A stretch of 64,000 nt of DNA from Halorubrum rubrum (GTDB lineage Archaea; Halobacteriota; Halobacteria; Halobacteriales; Haloferacaceae): positions 1-64,000 of the forward strand of contig NZ_JANHDM010000007.1 in assembly GCF_024494685.1 (NCBI RefSeq), given 5' to 3'. Positions 1-8,069 of this stretch are shown in pieces. The translations under genes were made by a program, and so were the position numbers. Position 1 is the stretch's first letter; the number at the start of each line of letters is the position of its first letter. The notes below the pieces were generated by a model. The model searched no databases. It saw only the letters and a list, made by a program, of their open reading frames with translations, and had not been told where the DNA came from.

Positions 1-132
1 ATTCGAAAGTGATAGACCGGCAAGATGGTGGCGAATACCCTTTTCAATGATCTCGCGGGGTGTCCGCTCTCGCTCCACAAATTCCAAGTCGATCCACTCG
101 GTAGACTCGCTGAGGCGGTTGGATTCGGACAT
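1..132 (-). CDS. IS6-family (ISH-type) transposase, N-terminal part, cut by window edge
   Basis: The gene reads leftwards from ATG at 130-132 and runs off the window, leaving 44 residues. The visible part has the typical opening of haloarchaeal IS6-type DDE transposases: STEWIDLEFVERERTP followed by LAGLSLSN, the start of the helix-turn-helix that precedes the DDE core. The protein would cut and join the element ends. Lower GC than the Hef gene next to it fits an inserted element. The terminal inverted repeat probably lies in 133-190 but cannot be fixed without the other end. Whether the full copy is intact is not visible. Confidence 0.8.
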   Translation of the reverse strand, partial: MSESNRLSESTEWIDLEFVERERTPREIIEKGIRHHLAGLSLSN

Positions 133-226
133 GGACATTCGAACTACCGACCGCCTCTTTCTTAACTTAACACCGCGGCTGGAATCGGGGTAAGCGTTAA
201 TACGGATCACGGAGATCCGTCTGCCG

Positions 227-331
227 ATGAGCACGCAAACCCCGTCTGGAGATCGGCTCGTCGAGTGGGCGAGGCTGGTCGACGAGGACGTGCCGGAGGA
301 GGTCAGGGAGGACCACCCCGGCGACCGATAA
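227..331 (+). CDS. Possible 34-residue small protein upstream of hef
   Basis: A short ORF from ATG 227 to TAA 329-331 encodes an acidic peptide starting MSTQTPSGDRLVEWARLVDE. It ends 52 nt before the Hef start, in the same direction. Codon use has the G/C third-position bias of real haloarchaeal genes, and GTTAATACGG about 35 nt upstream could act as a weak TATA element. I do not recognise a family. It may equally be leader sequence of hef. Confidence 0.3.
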   Translation: MSTQTPSGDRLVEWARLVDEDVPEEVREDHPGDR

Positions 332-383
332 CTTTCACCCCGGTTCGCGAAGCCTTTAGGCCGAGGGCGGCGAAGCGTCGCCG

Positions 384-2894
384 ATGGCGACCGAGGCCGC
401 CGGGATAGACCACCCGTTGCTCGTCGACGACTTCCTCCAGTCCCGCCGCTACCAGCTTCGGCTGGCGGACGCCGCGCTCGACGACCACACCCTGGTGTGT
501 CTCCCCACCGGCCTCGGCAAGACCACGGTGAGCCTGCTCGTCACCGCGAGGCGGCTCCATGAGGCGGGCGGGACCGCCCTCTTTCTGGCACCCACCAAGC
601 CGCTGGTCCAGCAGCACGCGGAGTTCTACCGGGAGGCGACCACGATCCCGGACGACGAGATCGTCGTGTTCACCGGCGACGTGAAGCCCGACGACCGCGC
701 GGCGCTGTTCGCGGACGCCCGCGTCGTGATCGCGACGCCGCAGGTGATCGAGAACGACCTCGTCGGCAACCGGATCTCCGTACGCGACGTGACCCACCTC
801 ACCTTCGACGAGTGTCACCGCGCGACCGGCGACTACGCGTACGTCTACATCGCCGAGCGCTACCACGCCGACGCCGCCGACCCGCTCGTGACGGGGATGT
901 CGGCCTCCCCCGGCGGCGACGTCGAGGAGATCGAGACGGTGTGTGAGAACCTCGGGCTGACGAACGTGGAGGTGATGACGGAGGATGACGCCGACGTCGA
1001 CGAGTACACCCACGACACCGACGTGCGCTGGGAGCGGGTCACGCTCCCCGAGGAGGTCCTCGAGATCCGCGACGCGCTGAACGAGGTGATCACGGACCGC
1101 CTGGGGAAGCTGAAGTCGCTCGGGGTGACGAACAAGACGAGCCCGGACCTCTCCCAGCGCGACCTCAACGAGATGCGCGGGAAGCTCAAACGGATGATGG
1201 ACAACGACCGGTCGGACGGCTACAAGGGGATGAGCACCCACGCCGAGGTGATGAAGCTCCGCCGTGCCGTCGAACTGGTCGAGACCCAGTCGGTGGAGTC
1301 GGTCCGGCGCTACTTCGATCGCCAGCGCGAGGCCGCCCGCTCGTCGGGCGCGTCGAAGGCGAGCCAGCGGATGGTCGCGGACCCCAAAGTGAGGGAAGCG
1401 ATGCGGAAGGCGGAGTCGTTCGACGGGCTCCACCCCAAGTTCTCGCAGGCGCGGATCCTGCTCGCGGAGACGCTCGGGATCAACGAGGGCGAGCGCGCGA
1501 TCCTCTTCACCGAGTCGCGCGACACCGCGGAGGCGCTCGTCGAGTTCCTCGAGGCGAGCTTCGACGTCCGCAAGTTCGTCGGTCAGGGTGACAAGGAGGG
1601 GTCGGACGGGATGAGCCAGAAGCAACAACAGGAGACGCTCGAGGAGTTCAAAGCGGGCGAGTTCGAGGTGCTCGTCTCGACGAGCGTCGCCGAGGAGGGC
1701 CTCGACGTGCCCGAGGTCGACCTCGTCTGTTTCTACGAGCCGGTCCCCACCGCGATCCGCTCGATCCAGCGCAAGGGGCGGACCGGTCGACAGGCGGAGG
1801 GGAAAGTCGTCGTGTTGATGGCCGAGGACACCCGCGACGAGGCGTTCTTCTGGATCTCCAGGCGGCGCGAGAAGGAGATGGCGAGCCAGCTCGCCGACCT
1901 GAAGGCCGCCACCGACGACATCGAGGGGGCCGTCGGTGACGACGGCCAGGCCGGGCTCGACGCGTTCGCCGGCTGCGGAACCGATTCGGCCGGAGACGGG
2001 AACCCGGCGGACGGGGGGGACGTCGGGGACGCCGGCAACGCGACGATCGGAACCGCCGCGGACGATCCGGACGGCGCGGCCGCCGCCGGCGACGCGGACG
2101 ACGGCGGAGACGATCCCGGACTGACCGATTTCGTCGCCGAGGCGCGCGAGGACGGCGACGACGACGGCCGAGACGACGGTCGAGACGGTGAAGGCGACGT
2201 CGCGGACGCCGGAGACGCCGTCGTCGCGACCGCGGGCGTCGACGACGGAGTGGAGGTCGTGATCGACCAGCGGGAGCTCGACTCCTCCATCGCGAAGGAC
2301 CTCTCGACGCGCGACGGGCTCCTCACCCGGCTGGAGACGCTCGCCGTGGGCGACTACGTGCTCTCCGACCGAGTCGCGGTCGAGCGGAAGTCGGCGGCGG
2401 ACTTCGTCGACTCCATGCTCGATTCCGACCGGTCGATGTTCGAGCAGGTCGGCGAGCTCTCGCGGGCGTACGCCCGTCCCGTGTTGGTCGTCGAGGGAAC
2501 GAACCTCTACGGCCAGCGCGACATCGAACCCAACGCGATCCGGGGTGCGCTCGCGTCGCTCGCGGTCGATTTCGGGATCAGCGTGCTTCGGACCGAAGGC
2601 GAGACGGACACGACCGAGCTGCTCGCGACGATCGCCCGGCGCGAACAGGAGACCCGCGACCGGGAGGTGAGCGTCCACGGCGAGAAGACGACGAAGACCC
2701 GCGCGGAACAACAGGAGTACGTCGTCTCCTCCATCGCCGACGTCGGCCCGATCACCGCCCGCGGGCTGCTCGAGCACTTCGGCTCGGTCGAGGCGGTGAT
2801 GACCGCGTCGGAGGACGACTTACTCGAGGTGGACGGCGTCGGCCCGGTGACCGCGGAGCGGATCCGCGAGGTCGTCGGGAGCGCGTACGAGTGA
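384..2894 (+). CDS. hef: Hef: XPF-family helicase/nuclease for stalled forks
   Basis: Hef is the archaeal XPF/FANCM-like enzyme that unwinds and cleaves stalled or branched replication forks. At 836 residues it has full length. The SF2 helicase half has Walker A (LPTGLGKTT, about residue 40), a DECH box (FDECHRATGD, 141-150) and motif VI (QRKGRTGRQ, about 462). A low-complexity Asp/Gly linker spans about 520-620. The XPF nuclease carries the ERKxxxD signature (VERKSAADF, about 665), and two helix-hairpin-helix motifs end the protein (VGPITARGLL and VDGVGPVTAERI). Helicase and nuclease motifs are all present. ATG 384 gives the standard N-terminus. Confidence 0.95.
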   Translation: MATEAAGIDHPLLVDDFLQSRRYQLRLADAALDDHTLVCLPTGLGKTTVSLLVTARRLHEAGGTALFLAPTKPLVQQHAEFYREATTIPDDEIVVFTGDVKPDDRAALFADARVVIATPQVIENDLVGNRISVRDVTHLTFDECHRATGDYAYVYIAERYHADAADPLVTGMSASPGGDVEEIETVCENLGLTNVEVMTEDDADVDEYTHDTDVRWERVTLPEEVLEIRDALNEVITDRLGKLKSLGVTNKTSPDLSQRDLNEMRGKLKRMMDNDRSDGYKGMSTHAEVMKLRRAVELVETQSVESVRRYFDRQREAARSSGASKASQRMVADPKVREAMRKAESFDGLHPKFSQARILLAETLGINEGERAILFTESRDTAEALVEFLEASFDVRKFVGQGDKEGSDGMSQKQQQETLEEFKAGEFEVLVSTSVAEEGLDVPEVDLVCFYEPVPTAIRSIQRKGRTGRQAEGKVVVLMAEDTRDEAFFWISRRREKEMASQLADLKAATDDIEGAVGDDGQAGLDAFAGCGTDSAGDGNPADGGDVGDAGNATIGTAADDPDGAAAAGDADDGGDDPGLTDFVAEAREDGDDDGRDDGRDGEGDVADAGDAVVATAGVDDGVEVVIDQRELDSSIAKDLSTRDGLLTRLETLAVGDYVLSDRVAVERKSAADFVDSMLDSDRSMFEQVGELSRAYARPVLVVEGTNLYGQRDIEPNAIRGALASLAVDFGISVLRTEGETDTTELLATIARREQETRDREVSVHGEKTTKTRAEQQEYVVSSIADVGPITARGLLEHFGSVEAVMTASEDDLLEVDGVGPVTAERIREVVGSAYE

Positions 2895-2930
2895 GCGCGG
2901 TCGACTGCGGCCGGGCTCGACCGCTCCCGT

Positions 2931-3758
2931 CTACAGCTCGTATGTCTCTCCGTCGACCGCGAGCGGCTCCGCGAACGCCTCTTCCGGCGGATAGAAGTGC
3001 GCGACGTGGACGAGCCGCGTTCGGTCGGCGTCCAGATCCCCGGCGAGCGCGAGCGCCCCCTCGCGGGTCATGTGTTTCGTGCCGAACGTGCGCGGGACCC
3101 CGTCGGGTCCCTCGTGTCGCCCGCCGATCGGATGGTGCTCACACAGCGAGGCGGGGACGATGGCGTCGGCGAGCAGGAGGTCCGGGTCGGCGAGCGCCTC
3201 GCGGGACCGCTCGGGCACGTCGTAGCTCGTGTCGCCGGTCAGCGAGAGCTTCCCGCCCGTCTCGGGGTCCTCGACGACGACGCCGAAACACAGGAGGGGC
3301 GGGTGGTCGACGGGGACGAACCGGACCTCGAACCCGCAGGTCTCGAACGGTTCGAAGGGGGCGCGCGAATGGACGCCGATCCGGTCCTCGAGGTAGTCGT
3401 ACTTCCGGCGGACCGTCTCTGCGACGCTCTCGTCGGTCGCCGGGTCGGTCCCGCTCGGCGCGTGGACCGGCAGCCCGTCGACGAGCCGATAGACGTTGCC
3501 GAGCCCGTCGAGGTGGTCGAAGTGGATGTGCGTCACGATCCCGGCGTCCGGCAGCCCCACGTCGTTGTCCAGGAACTGGCTCCGGAAGTCGGGGCTGAAA
3601 TCGACCAGAAGCGACTCGCCGGTCCGCTCGTTCTCGACGTGGACCGAGAACCGCGAGCGCGACACGCCGCGTTCGCGCGCCTCGCGACAGGTGTCACAGC
3701 CGCAGCCGACGGTGGGCGTCCCCGTCGTGTCGCCGGTTCCGAGGAGGGTGACCCGCAT
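2931..3758 (-). CDS. MBL-fold metallohydrolase (PhnP-like)
   Basis: This 275-residue protein has the metallo-beta-lactamase fold used by cyclic-nucleotide and phosphoribosyl cyclic phosphodiesterases. THIHFDHLDG (about 76-85) is the HxHxDH metal motif; LTGDTS and VHVAHF supply further ligands. The N-terminal GTGDTTGTPTVGCGCDTC is the glycine- and cysteine-rich opening typical of PhnP-like proteins. The substrate cannot be told from sequence. The reading frame stays open upstream, but ATG at 3756-3758 starts the first MBL strand (MRVTLLGTGD) and is preferred. It converges with hef, 36 bp apart. Confidence 0.85.
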   Translation of the reverse strand: MRVTLLGTGDTTGTPTVGCGCDTCREARERGVSRSRFSVHVENERTGESLLVDFSPDFRSQFLDNDVGLPDAGIVTHIHFDHLDGLGNVYRLVDGLPVHAPSGTDPATDESVAETVRRKYDYLEDRIGVHSRAPFEPFETCGFEVRFVPVDHPPLLCFGVVVEDPETGGKLSLTGDTSYDVPERSREALADPDLLLADAIVPASLCEHHPIGGRHEGPDGVPRTFGTKHMTREGALALAGDLDADRTRLVHVAHFYPPEEAFAEPLAVDGETYEL

Positions 3759-3858
3759 CTCGTGGTGTGCTCCTCGCCGCACGGCCTTAGCGTCCGTGAT
3801 CCGGCAACCGGCTCCGTCCCCCGGATCGAGTCGTGATCGCCGACGACCGCGACCCTGA

Positions 3859-3866
3859 TTTATAAG
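3859..3866 (+). promoter_or_regulatory. TATA box of the deacylase gene
   Basis: The sequence TTTATAAG lies about 27 nt before ATG 3890, which is the archaeal TATA-to-start distance. Transcription would begin at or next to the start codon, so the mRNA is probably leaderless. Confidence 0.6.
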
Positions 3867-3889
3867 CGAGTTCGGGATCACGCTAACGT

Positions 3890-4915
3890 ATGTACGACAG
3901 CCGCGAACTCGTCCTCGCACGGCTCCCGTCAGGCGTCCCGATCCGCACGACCGTCCACGTCTACGGCGAGGGTACCCTCGCCGACGGCGAGGAGGGCCCC
4001 GAACTCGACGTCCCCGACGACGGCGGCCCCGTCGTCTACGCGCAGGCGGCCCAACACGGGAGGGAAGTGAACGGCGCGGCCGTCCTCCGGCGGCTCCACG
4101 AACGGTTGACGGGTGCGGACGCGGCGGGGGACAGAACGGGGTTCCGCGGGACGTTCGTGAGCGTCCCGGTGGCGGACCCGCTCACGTTCGATCACGTCTC
4201 GTACACGACGCCGGAGTCGCTCGACTCGATCAACGCCAACATGAACCGCTGTTGGCCCGGCGACGCCGACGGGACGCTCCACGAGCGGATGGCCGCGCGA
4301 CTCTGGCCGTTCGCGAGCGCGGCCGACGCGGTCGTCGACCTCCACACCGGCTCGCCGACCATGCTCACCCACACGGTATACATGCGCGGCGACGAGGCGT
4401 GTCGCGGGCTCGCGGAGGCGTTCGGCACGGACCTCCTGCTGGCGGAGGCCGCCGGTGACGACGCCGACACGGAGTGGGCAGAGCGGAACTTCGGCGGGAA
4501 GTTCCGCGTCGCCGCGACCCGCGAGGGGATCCCGACGATCACGCCCGAGCTCGCCCACAGCCGCGAGATCGTCGAGGAGGCGGTCGAGACCGGCGTCGAC
4601 GGGATGGTGGGCGTTCTGCGGCACGAGGGCGTGCTCGCCGGCGACCCCGACCCGTGGGAGGGGACGGTCGCGCGCAACCACCTCGGGCGGGTGACCGCGG
4701 CCGACTCCGGACTGTTCCGGGCGAAACCCGACCTCGCGATCGGCGACGAGGTGGCGGACGGGGAGCGGCTCGGCGAGGTGTACGACCCGGCGACCTTCGA
4801 GACGCTCCAGGTCGCCGAGGCGGACCGCGACGGGATCGTCTACTCGGTCGCCCGCGAGTCGACCGTCACCGCGGGCGCGACGCTGGTGGGCGTCGCCGAG
4901 CGGATCGAGGAGTGA
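3890..4915 (+). CDS. Succinylglutamate desuccinylase/aspartoacylase-family deacylase
   Basis: The protein (341 aa) belongs to the zinc-dependent AstE/AspA branch of the M14 peptidase fold, which removes acyl groups from amino acids or related amides. AQAAQHGREVNG (51-62) carries the HxxE zinc motif and VVDLHTGSPT (about 150) the third ligand His. The C-terminal part from about 255 forms a small beta barrel typical of the family. Many haloarchaeal genomes have several paralogues, and the natural substrate of this one is not clear from its neighbours. Transcription is monocistronic from its own TATA box. Confidence 0.85.
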   Translation: MYDSRELVLARLPSGVPIRTTVHVYGEGTLADGEEGPELDVPDDGGPVVYAQAAQHGREVNGAAVLRRLHERLTGADAAGDRTGFRGTFVSVPVADPLTFDHVSYTTPESLDSINANMNRCWPGDADGTLHERMAARLWPFASAADAVVDLHTGSPTMLTHTVYMRGDEACRGLAEAFGTDLLLAEAAGDDADTEWAERNFGGKFRVAATREGIPTITPELAHSREIVEEAVETGVDGMVGVLRHEGVLAGDPDPWEGTVARNHLGRVTAADSGLFRAKPDLAIGDEVADGERLGEVYDPATFETLQVAEADRDGIVYSVARESTVTAGATLVGVAERIEE

Positions 4916-4954
4916 CGGGGCGGAGGTCCGCCCCCGTGACCCGGCGTCACGCGG

Positions 4955-5449
4955 TCACCGCACCCGGATCCGACCGTCCGCGTCGACCGTGACGAGCAGG
5001 CGCTCGCGGACCTCCCGGCCGTACACCGCGTCGCCGGCGCGCTCGCCGATCGTCTTCATCAGGTCCGGCGCGGTCTGGCTCACCTTCACGCCCGCCTCGT
5101 CGCAGGCGTCGTACACGCGCTGTGGCGCGTCGTAGAGGTCGGTTCCCGCGGGGATCTCGACGCGGACGGGCGCGCAGAGCGCCTCGGCGAACGCGACCGT
5201 CTCCTTCGCGCGCTCGACGTTGTCTCGCGCGCTCGCCTCGACGCTGGAGACGTTCGCGCGCGAGGTCCCGAACCGGTCGGCGATGTCCGACTGCCGGAGT
5301 CCCCGCTCGCGGAGCGCGAGGACCTCGGCCTGCCGCTCGGTGAGCACGCTCGCGTCGGCGTCGAAGCCGGCGCGCGCTAACAGTTCCGCGGCGTCGACGT
5401 CGTCCGCGTCGTTCGTGGCGTCCGCGGACGAGGCGTCCTCTGCGACCAT
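4955..5449 (-). CDS. Tfx-family DNA-binding regulator
   Basis: A 164-residue protein of the Tfx family of archaeal transcription regulators. After an acidic N-terminus (1-35), residues 36-75 form a helix-turn-helix beginning LTERQAEVLALRERGLRQS and continuing ADRFGTSRANVSSVEASA. The second half is the Tfx C-terminal domain ending in LLVTVDADGRIRVR. The founding member acts upstream of molybdenum formylmethanofuran dehydrogenase genes in methanogens, which halophiles lack, so the target here is unknown. ATG at 5447-5449 is chosen because the open frame beyond it is arginine-rich shadow sequence. Confidence 0.85.
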   Translation of the reverse strand: MVAEDASSADATNDADDVDAAELLARAGFDADASVLTERQAEVLALRERGLRQSDIADRFGTSRANVSSVEASARDNVERAKETVAFAEALCAPVRVEIPAGTDLYDAPQRVYDACDEAGVKVSQTAPDLMKTIGERAGDAVYGREVRERLLVTVDADGRIRVR

Positions 5450-5601
5450 GGCTCGACCGACGGGACGGGCGGTGAAAAAACGGCGGTTTCGGCGGGAACG
5501 CGACGACGGAGGGAACGACGGCGATCGGCGGGAGCGGGCCGGAATTCGGTCGAACCGGCGGCGTGTGGACTGTCCGTGGGGTGGGCCGACCCCGGCCCGC
5601 C

Positions 5602-6075
5602 TCACTTGCCCCAGAAGTTCTCGCGGCTGCCGAGCCGCTCGCGCTCGGTGCGGCTCGGACGGTCCCGTTCCTCGTCGTCCTCGTCGCCCGCTCCGTCGCG
5701 GTCGGCGTCGTCCCCCTCCTCGCCGTCCTCGTCGGGGTCGTCGGGGAGCCGCTCGACTATCTCCTGGGCGGTCGCGTGGCTGGATTTCACCCGGTGGATC
5801 GACACCACGGCGCGGGCGGGCGGCAGCAGCCCGTCGACGAGCACGATGAAGCCGTCGTCGGTGCGGCCGACCCCGGCCCCGCTCTCGTGGATGTCGTCGA
5901 CCTCGACGACGACCTCCTCGCCGGGCTGGACCGGCTGCCGTTTGAGCTCGTAGATCGGCATGTCGTAGTGGTTGCACCACTCGGCACCCCCCTTGTTGCC
6001 GTAGTGTTGACACCCCATGCCCTGGATCCGTTCGTCGAAACTGGGGCAGTCGTCGGCGAGTGGACAGTCCGCCAT
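5602..6075 (-). CDS. TRAM-domain protein with cysteine-rich N-terminus
   Basis: A 157-residue protein. Residues 1-50 hold cysteines in the pattern CPLADDCPSF, MGCQHYGNK and WCNHYD, suggesting a metal site. A TRAM domain follows (about 52-110: PGEEVVVEVDDIHESGAGVG and DGFIVLVDGLLPP), an RNA-binding beta barrel found in tRNA-modifying enzymes. The last 45 residues are acidic and disordered. Small TRAM proteins of this kind are common in halophilic and methanogenic archaea and are proposed RNA chaperones. ATG at 6073-6075 starts just before the first cysteine pair. Confidence 0.85.
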   Translation of the reverse strand: MADCPLADDCPSFDERIQGMGCQHYGNKGGAEWCNHYDMPIYELKRQPVQPGEEVVVEVDDIHESGAGVGRTDDGFIVLVDGLLPPARAVVSIHRVKSSHATAQEIVERLPDDPDEDGEEGDDADRDGAGDEDDEERDRPSRTERERLGSRENFWGK

Positions 6076-6241
6076 ACAGTAGGTCAGACCGGCGGCGGTT
6101 GTAAACGTTTTCGACTCTGCGGGTGTGAAACGCCGAGAACGGCCGGCTCGCTCGGGTGAAAATCCGGAGATTCGAGTTCTCGAGGTCCTCTGCGTCACCG
6201 GACCGCGACCGTGTCCGACGGATCTCCGTCCCCGGCCTCCT

Positions 6242-6589
6242 TCAGAGGAACTCGCGGACCTCGGAGTACCACATGTCGTGGTGGTCGACCGCGCCGACCG
6301 CGTCCGCGACGTCGACGGCGATGGCGTGCCAGCAGCGCTCCGCGGGGTCCTCGGGGTCGAGGTTGTACGTCGCGTCCGCGCAGTCGCAGCCGCCGTCCTC
6401 GACGACGTACTCGTCCTCGTGGCCGACGACGACCGTGAAATCGCGGTAGCGCTTCACCCGCCCCTCCGCGACCGCCTCGATCGCGCGTTTCCCGCGGTCG
6501 CCGTGTTCCTCGACGATCGCGGCGGCGATCGGGCCGGTGAGTTCGCCGGCCGTCTCGATCGCCGTCCGCCAGTCGTCGACCGGCTCCAT
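6242..6589 (-). CDS. SWIM zinc-finger-like small protein
   Basis: A 115-residue protein with CDCADATYN followed by RCWHAIAVDV, giving the CxC...CxH spacing of a SWIM zinc finger, a fold that binds DNA or protein partners. The N-terminal half is a short helix-rich region. It lies alone between convergent and divergent neighbours. Haloarchaea carry many small SWIM proteins of unknown role, so no specific function is assigned. Confidence 0.75.
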   Translation of the reverse strand: MEPVDDWRTAIETAGELTGPIAAAIVEEHGDRGKRAIEAVAEGRVKRYRDFTVVVGHEDEYVVEDGGCDCADATYNLDPEDPAERCWHAIAVDVADAVGAVDHHDMWYSEVREFL

Positions 6590-6688
6590 GTCCCGTCCTT
6601 TTCGGGCGGCCGGTTAAATCCCGTCGGTGGGGCGGCGGAACGGCCTCTCCGGAGGTGGTTTCAAGCCGCTCGTCCCCGATGACGGGGC

Positions 6689-6928
6689 ATGAGCGAGACG
6701 TGTCCGCACCTGGAGTACCGCGAGGAGGGCGACGGCCGGTCCTTCGAGGTCGCCCGCGCGTTCTGTACCGCCACGGGGTCGTTCGTCCAGCCGATGCGCG
6801 CTGACGTCTGTAACGCCCGACACGGGCTCGACCCGACGACGGACTGCGAGTTCTACGTCGAGCCCGACGGGGAGACGGGCGACGGATCGGACGGGAACGC
6901 CGACGAAGGCGAGGGCGGAAACCGATGA
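6689..6928 (+). CDS. Small cysteine-containing conserved haloarchaeal protein
   Basis: A 79-residue protein with five cysteines (TCPHLEYRE, AFCTATG, DVCNARHGL, DCEFYV), possibly a small metal-binding fold, and an acidic glycine-rich tail. Its stop codon overlaps the start of the following BKACE gene (ATGA at 6925-6928), so the two are translationally coupled and probably work together. I do not recognise a characterised family. Confidence 0.75.
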   Translation: MSETCPHLEYREEGDGRSFEVARAFCTATGSFVQPMRADVCNARHGLDPTTDCEFYVEPDGETGDGSDGNADEGEGGNR

Positions 6929-7767
6929 CCTACGACGAGTACCTCGACGGGAAGCCGGTCGTGATCACCGCGGCACTCACCGGGGGCGTCCACGGGAAGG
7001 AGGCGCACCCGGACCTCCCGGAGACGCCGGCCGAGATCGCCGAGGCCGCGACGGCCTGCGAGGCGGCGGGCGCGAGCATCCTCCACCTCCACGCGCGCCG
7101 CGCGAATGGCGAGCGCGCGTTCTCGACCGAGCGGTTCCAGACGGTGACCGACGCGGTCCGCGAGGCGACCGACGACGTCGTGATCCAGCACTCGACGGGC
7201 GGCACCGCCGCATCGAACGACCTCCGCCACGAGCCGCTCCGGACCGACCCCGCCCCGGAGATGGCGTCGCTCGACATGGGGCCGCTCAACCGCTACGACC
7301 GGCTCACTTCCGAGAACACCCGCGAACTCGTCGCGTCGCTCCACGCGGAGATGCGCGATCGGGGCATCAAACCCGAACTCGAGGTGTTCAACGACGGCCA
7401 CCTCAACGAGTCGCTCGCGATCCTCGAGGAGTTCGAGGAGCCGCCGTACCTCAACTTCCTGTTCGGCGGCGGCACCACGTCGCCGCCGCACCCGCGGAAC
7501 CTCCTCAACCGCGTGGAGGGATTGCCAGGACGCGTCGAGTTCAACGTGATCGGTCTCGGTCGCCACCAGCTGCCGATGACGACGCAGTCGGTGCTCCTCG
7601 GCGGACACGTCCGGGTCGGGCTGGAGGACAACCGCTACTACGAGCGGGGCGAGCTCGCGACGAACGAGGCGCTGGTCGCGCGGGCGGCCCGGATCGCGGA
7701 GGAGCTGAGTCGGCCGGTGGCGTCCCCCGCGGAGACGCGGGAGCTGCTGGGGTTGCGGGGCCGCTGA
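6925..7767 (+). CDS. BKACE-family beta-keto acid cleavage enzyme
   Basis: A 280-residue TIM-barrel enzyme of the 3-keto-5-aminohexanoate cleavage family (BKACE, DUF849), which condenses a beta-keto acid with acetyl-CoA to give acetoacetate and a new CoA ester. ITAALTGG near the N-terminus, the zinc ligands in LHLHAR (about 51-56), FLFGGG and GGHVRVGLEDN near the C-terminus are family hallmarks. The keto acid used cannot be told from sequence, and no lysine-fermentation genes are nearby. It overlaps the upstream small gene by 4 bp. Confidence 0.88.
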   Translation: MTYDEYLDGKPVVITAALTGGVHGKEAHPDLPETPAEIAEAATACEAAGASILHLHARRANGERAFSTERFQTVTDAVREATDDVVIQHSTGGTAASNDLRHEPLRTDPAPEMASLDMGPLNRYDRLTSENTRELVASLHAEMRDRGIKPELEVFNDGHLNESLAILEEFEEPPYLNFLFGGGTTSPPHPRNLLNRVEGLPGRVEFNVIGLGRHQLPMTTQSVLLGGHVRVGLEDNRYYERGELATNEALVARAARIAEELSRPVASPAETRELLGLRGR

Positions 7768-7784
7768 CGGTCCCGTCGGGATCA

Positions 7785-8010
7785 GTCCTGGCGGTGGCGT
7801 CGCCGGCGACCGACGAGGCTGGGGAGGCGTGAGGTACGGGATGGCCGCGGTCGGATGGGACCCAACGGGGTAGCCGCGAGTCGAGCGAGGGCGACCGCAG
7901 GGAGCCCTCGCGGCTGGGGCTTCGGCGGTGCTCACCGCAGTCGTCCGTCCCACGTCGTACAGCCGAGCGGCTGGGACTTCGGAGGAGTCATTCGCGGAGA
8001 TCCCGAGGTA
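7785..8010 (-). repeat. Dispersed structured repeat, copy 1
   Basis: The gap before purL holds no gene but a copy of the repeat family also seen near 30.4, 57.6 and 62.5 kb. On the minus strand it reads CCGAAGCCCCAGCCGCGAG, a variable loop, the matching strand CTCGCGGCTACCCCGTTGG, then ACCTCACGCCTCCCCAGCC. A second diverged copy of the first motif (CTCCGAAGTCCCAGCCGCTC) lies just before it, as in copy 3. Confidence 0.7.
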
Positions 8011-8069
8011 ATACCCACGAACGTGCGCATAGAAAAGCATTAGAACGGGCTCGATAACCACGTAAGTGA

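Noticed and set aside
303-2777. 824-residue minus-strand ORF opposite hef
   Set aside because: Arginine-, valine- and leucine-rich shadow of hef caused by high GC; no motif, and hef on the other strand is certain.
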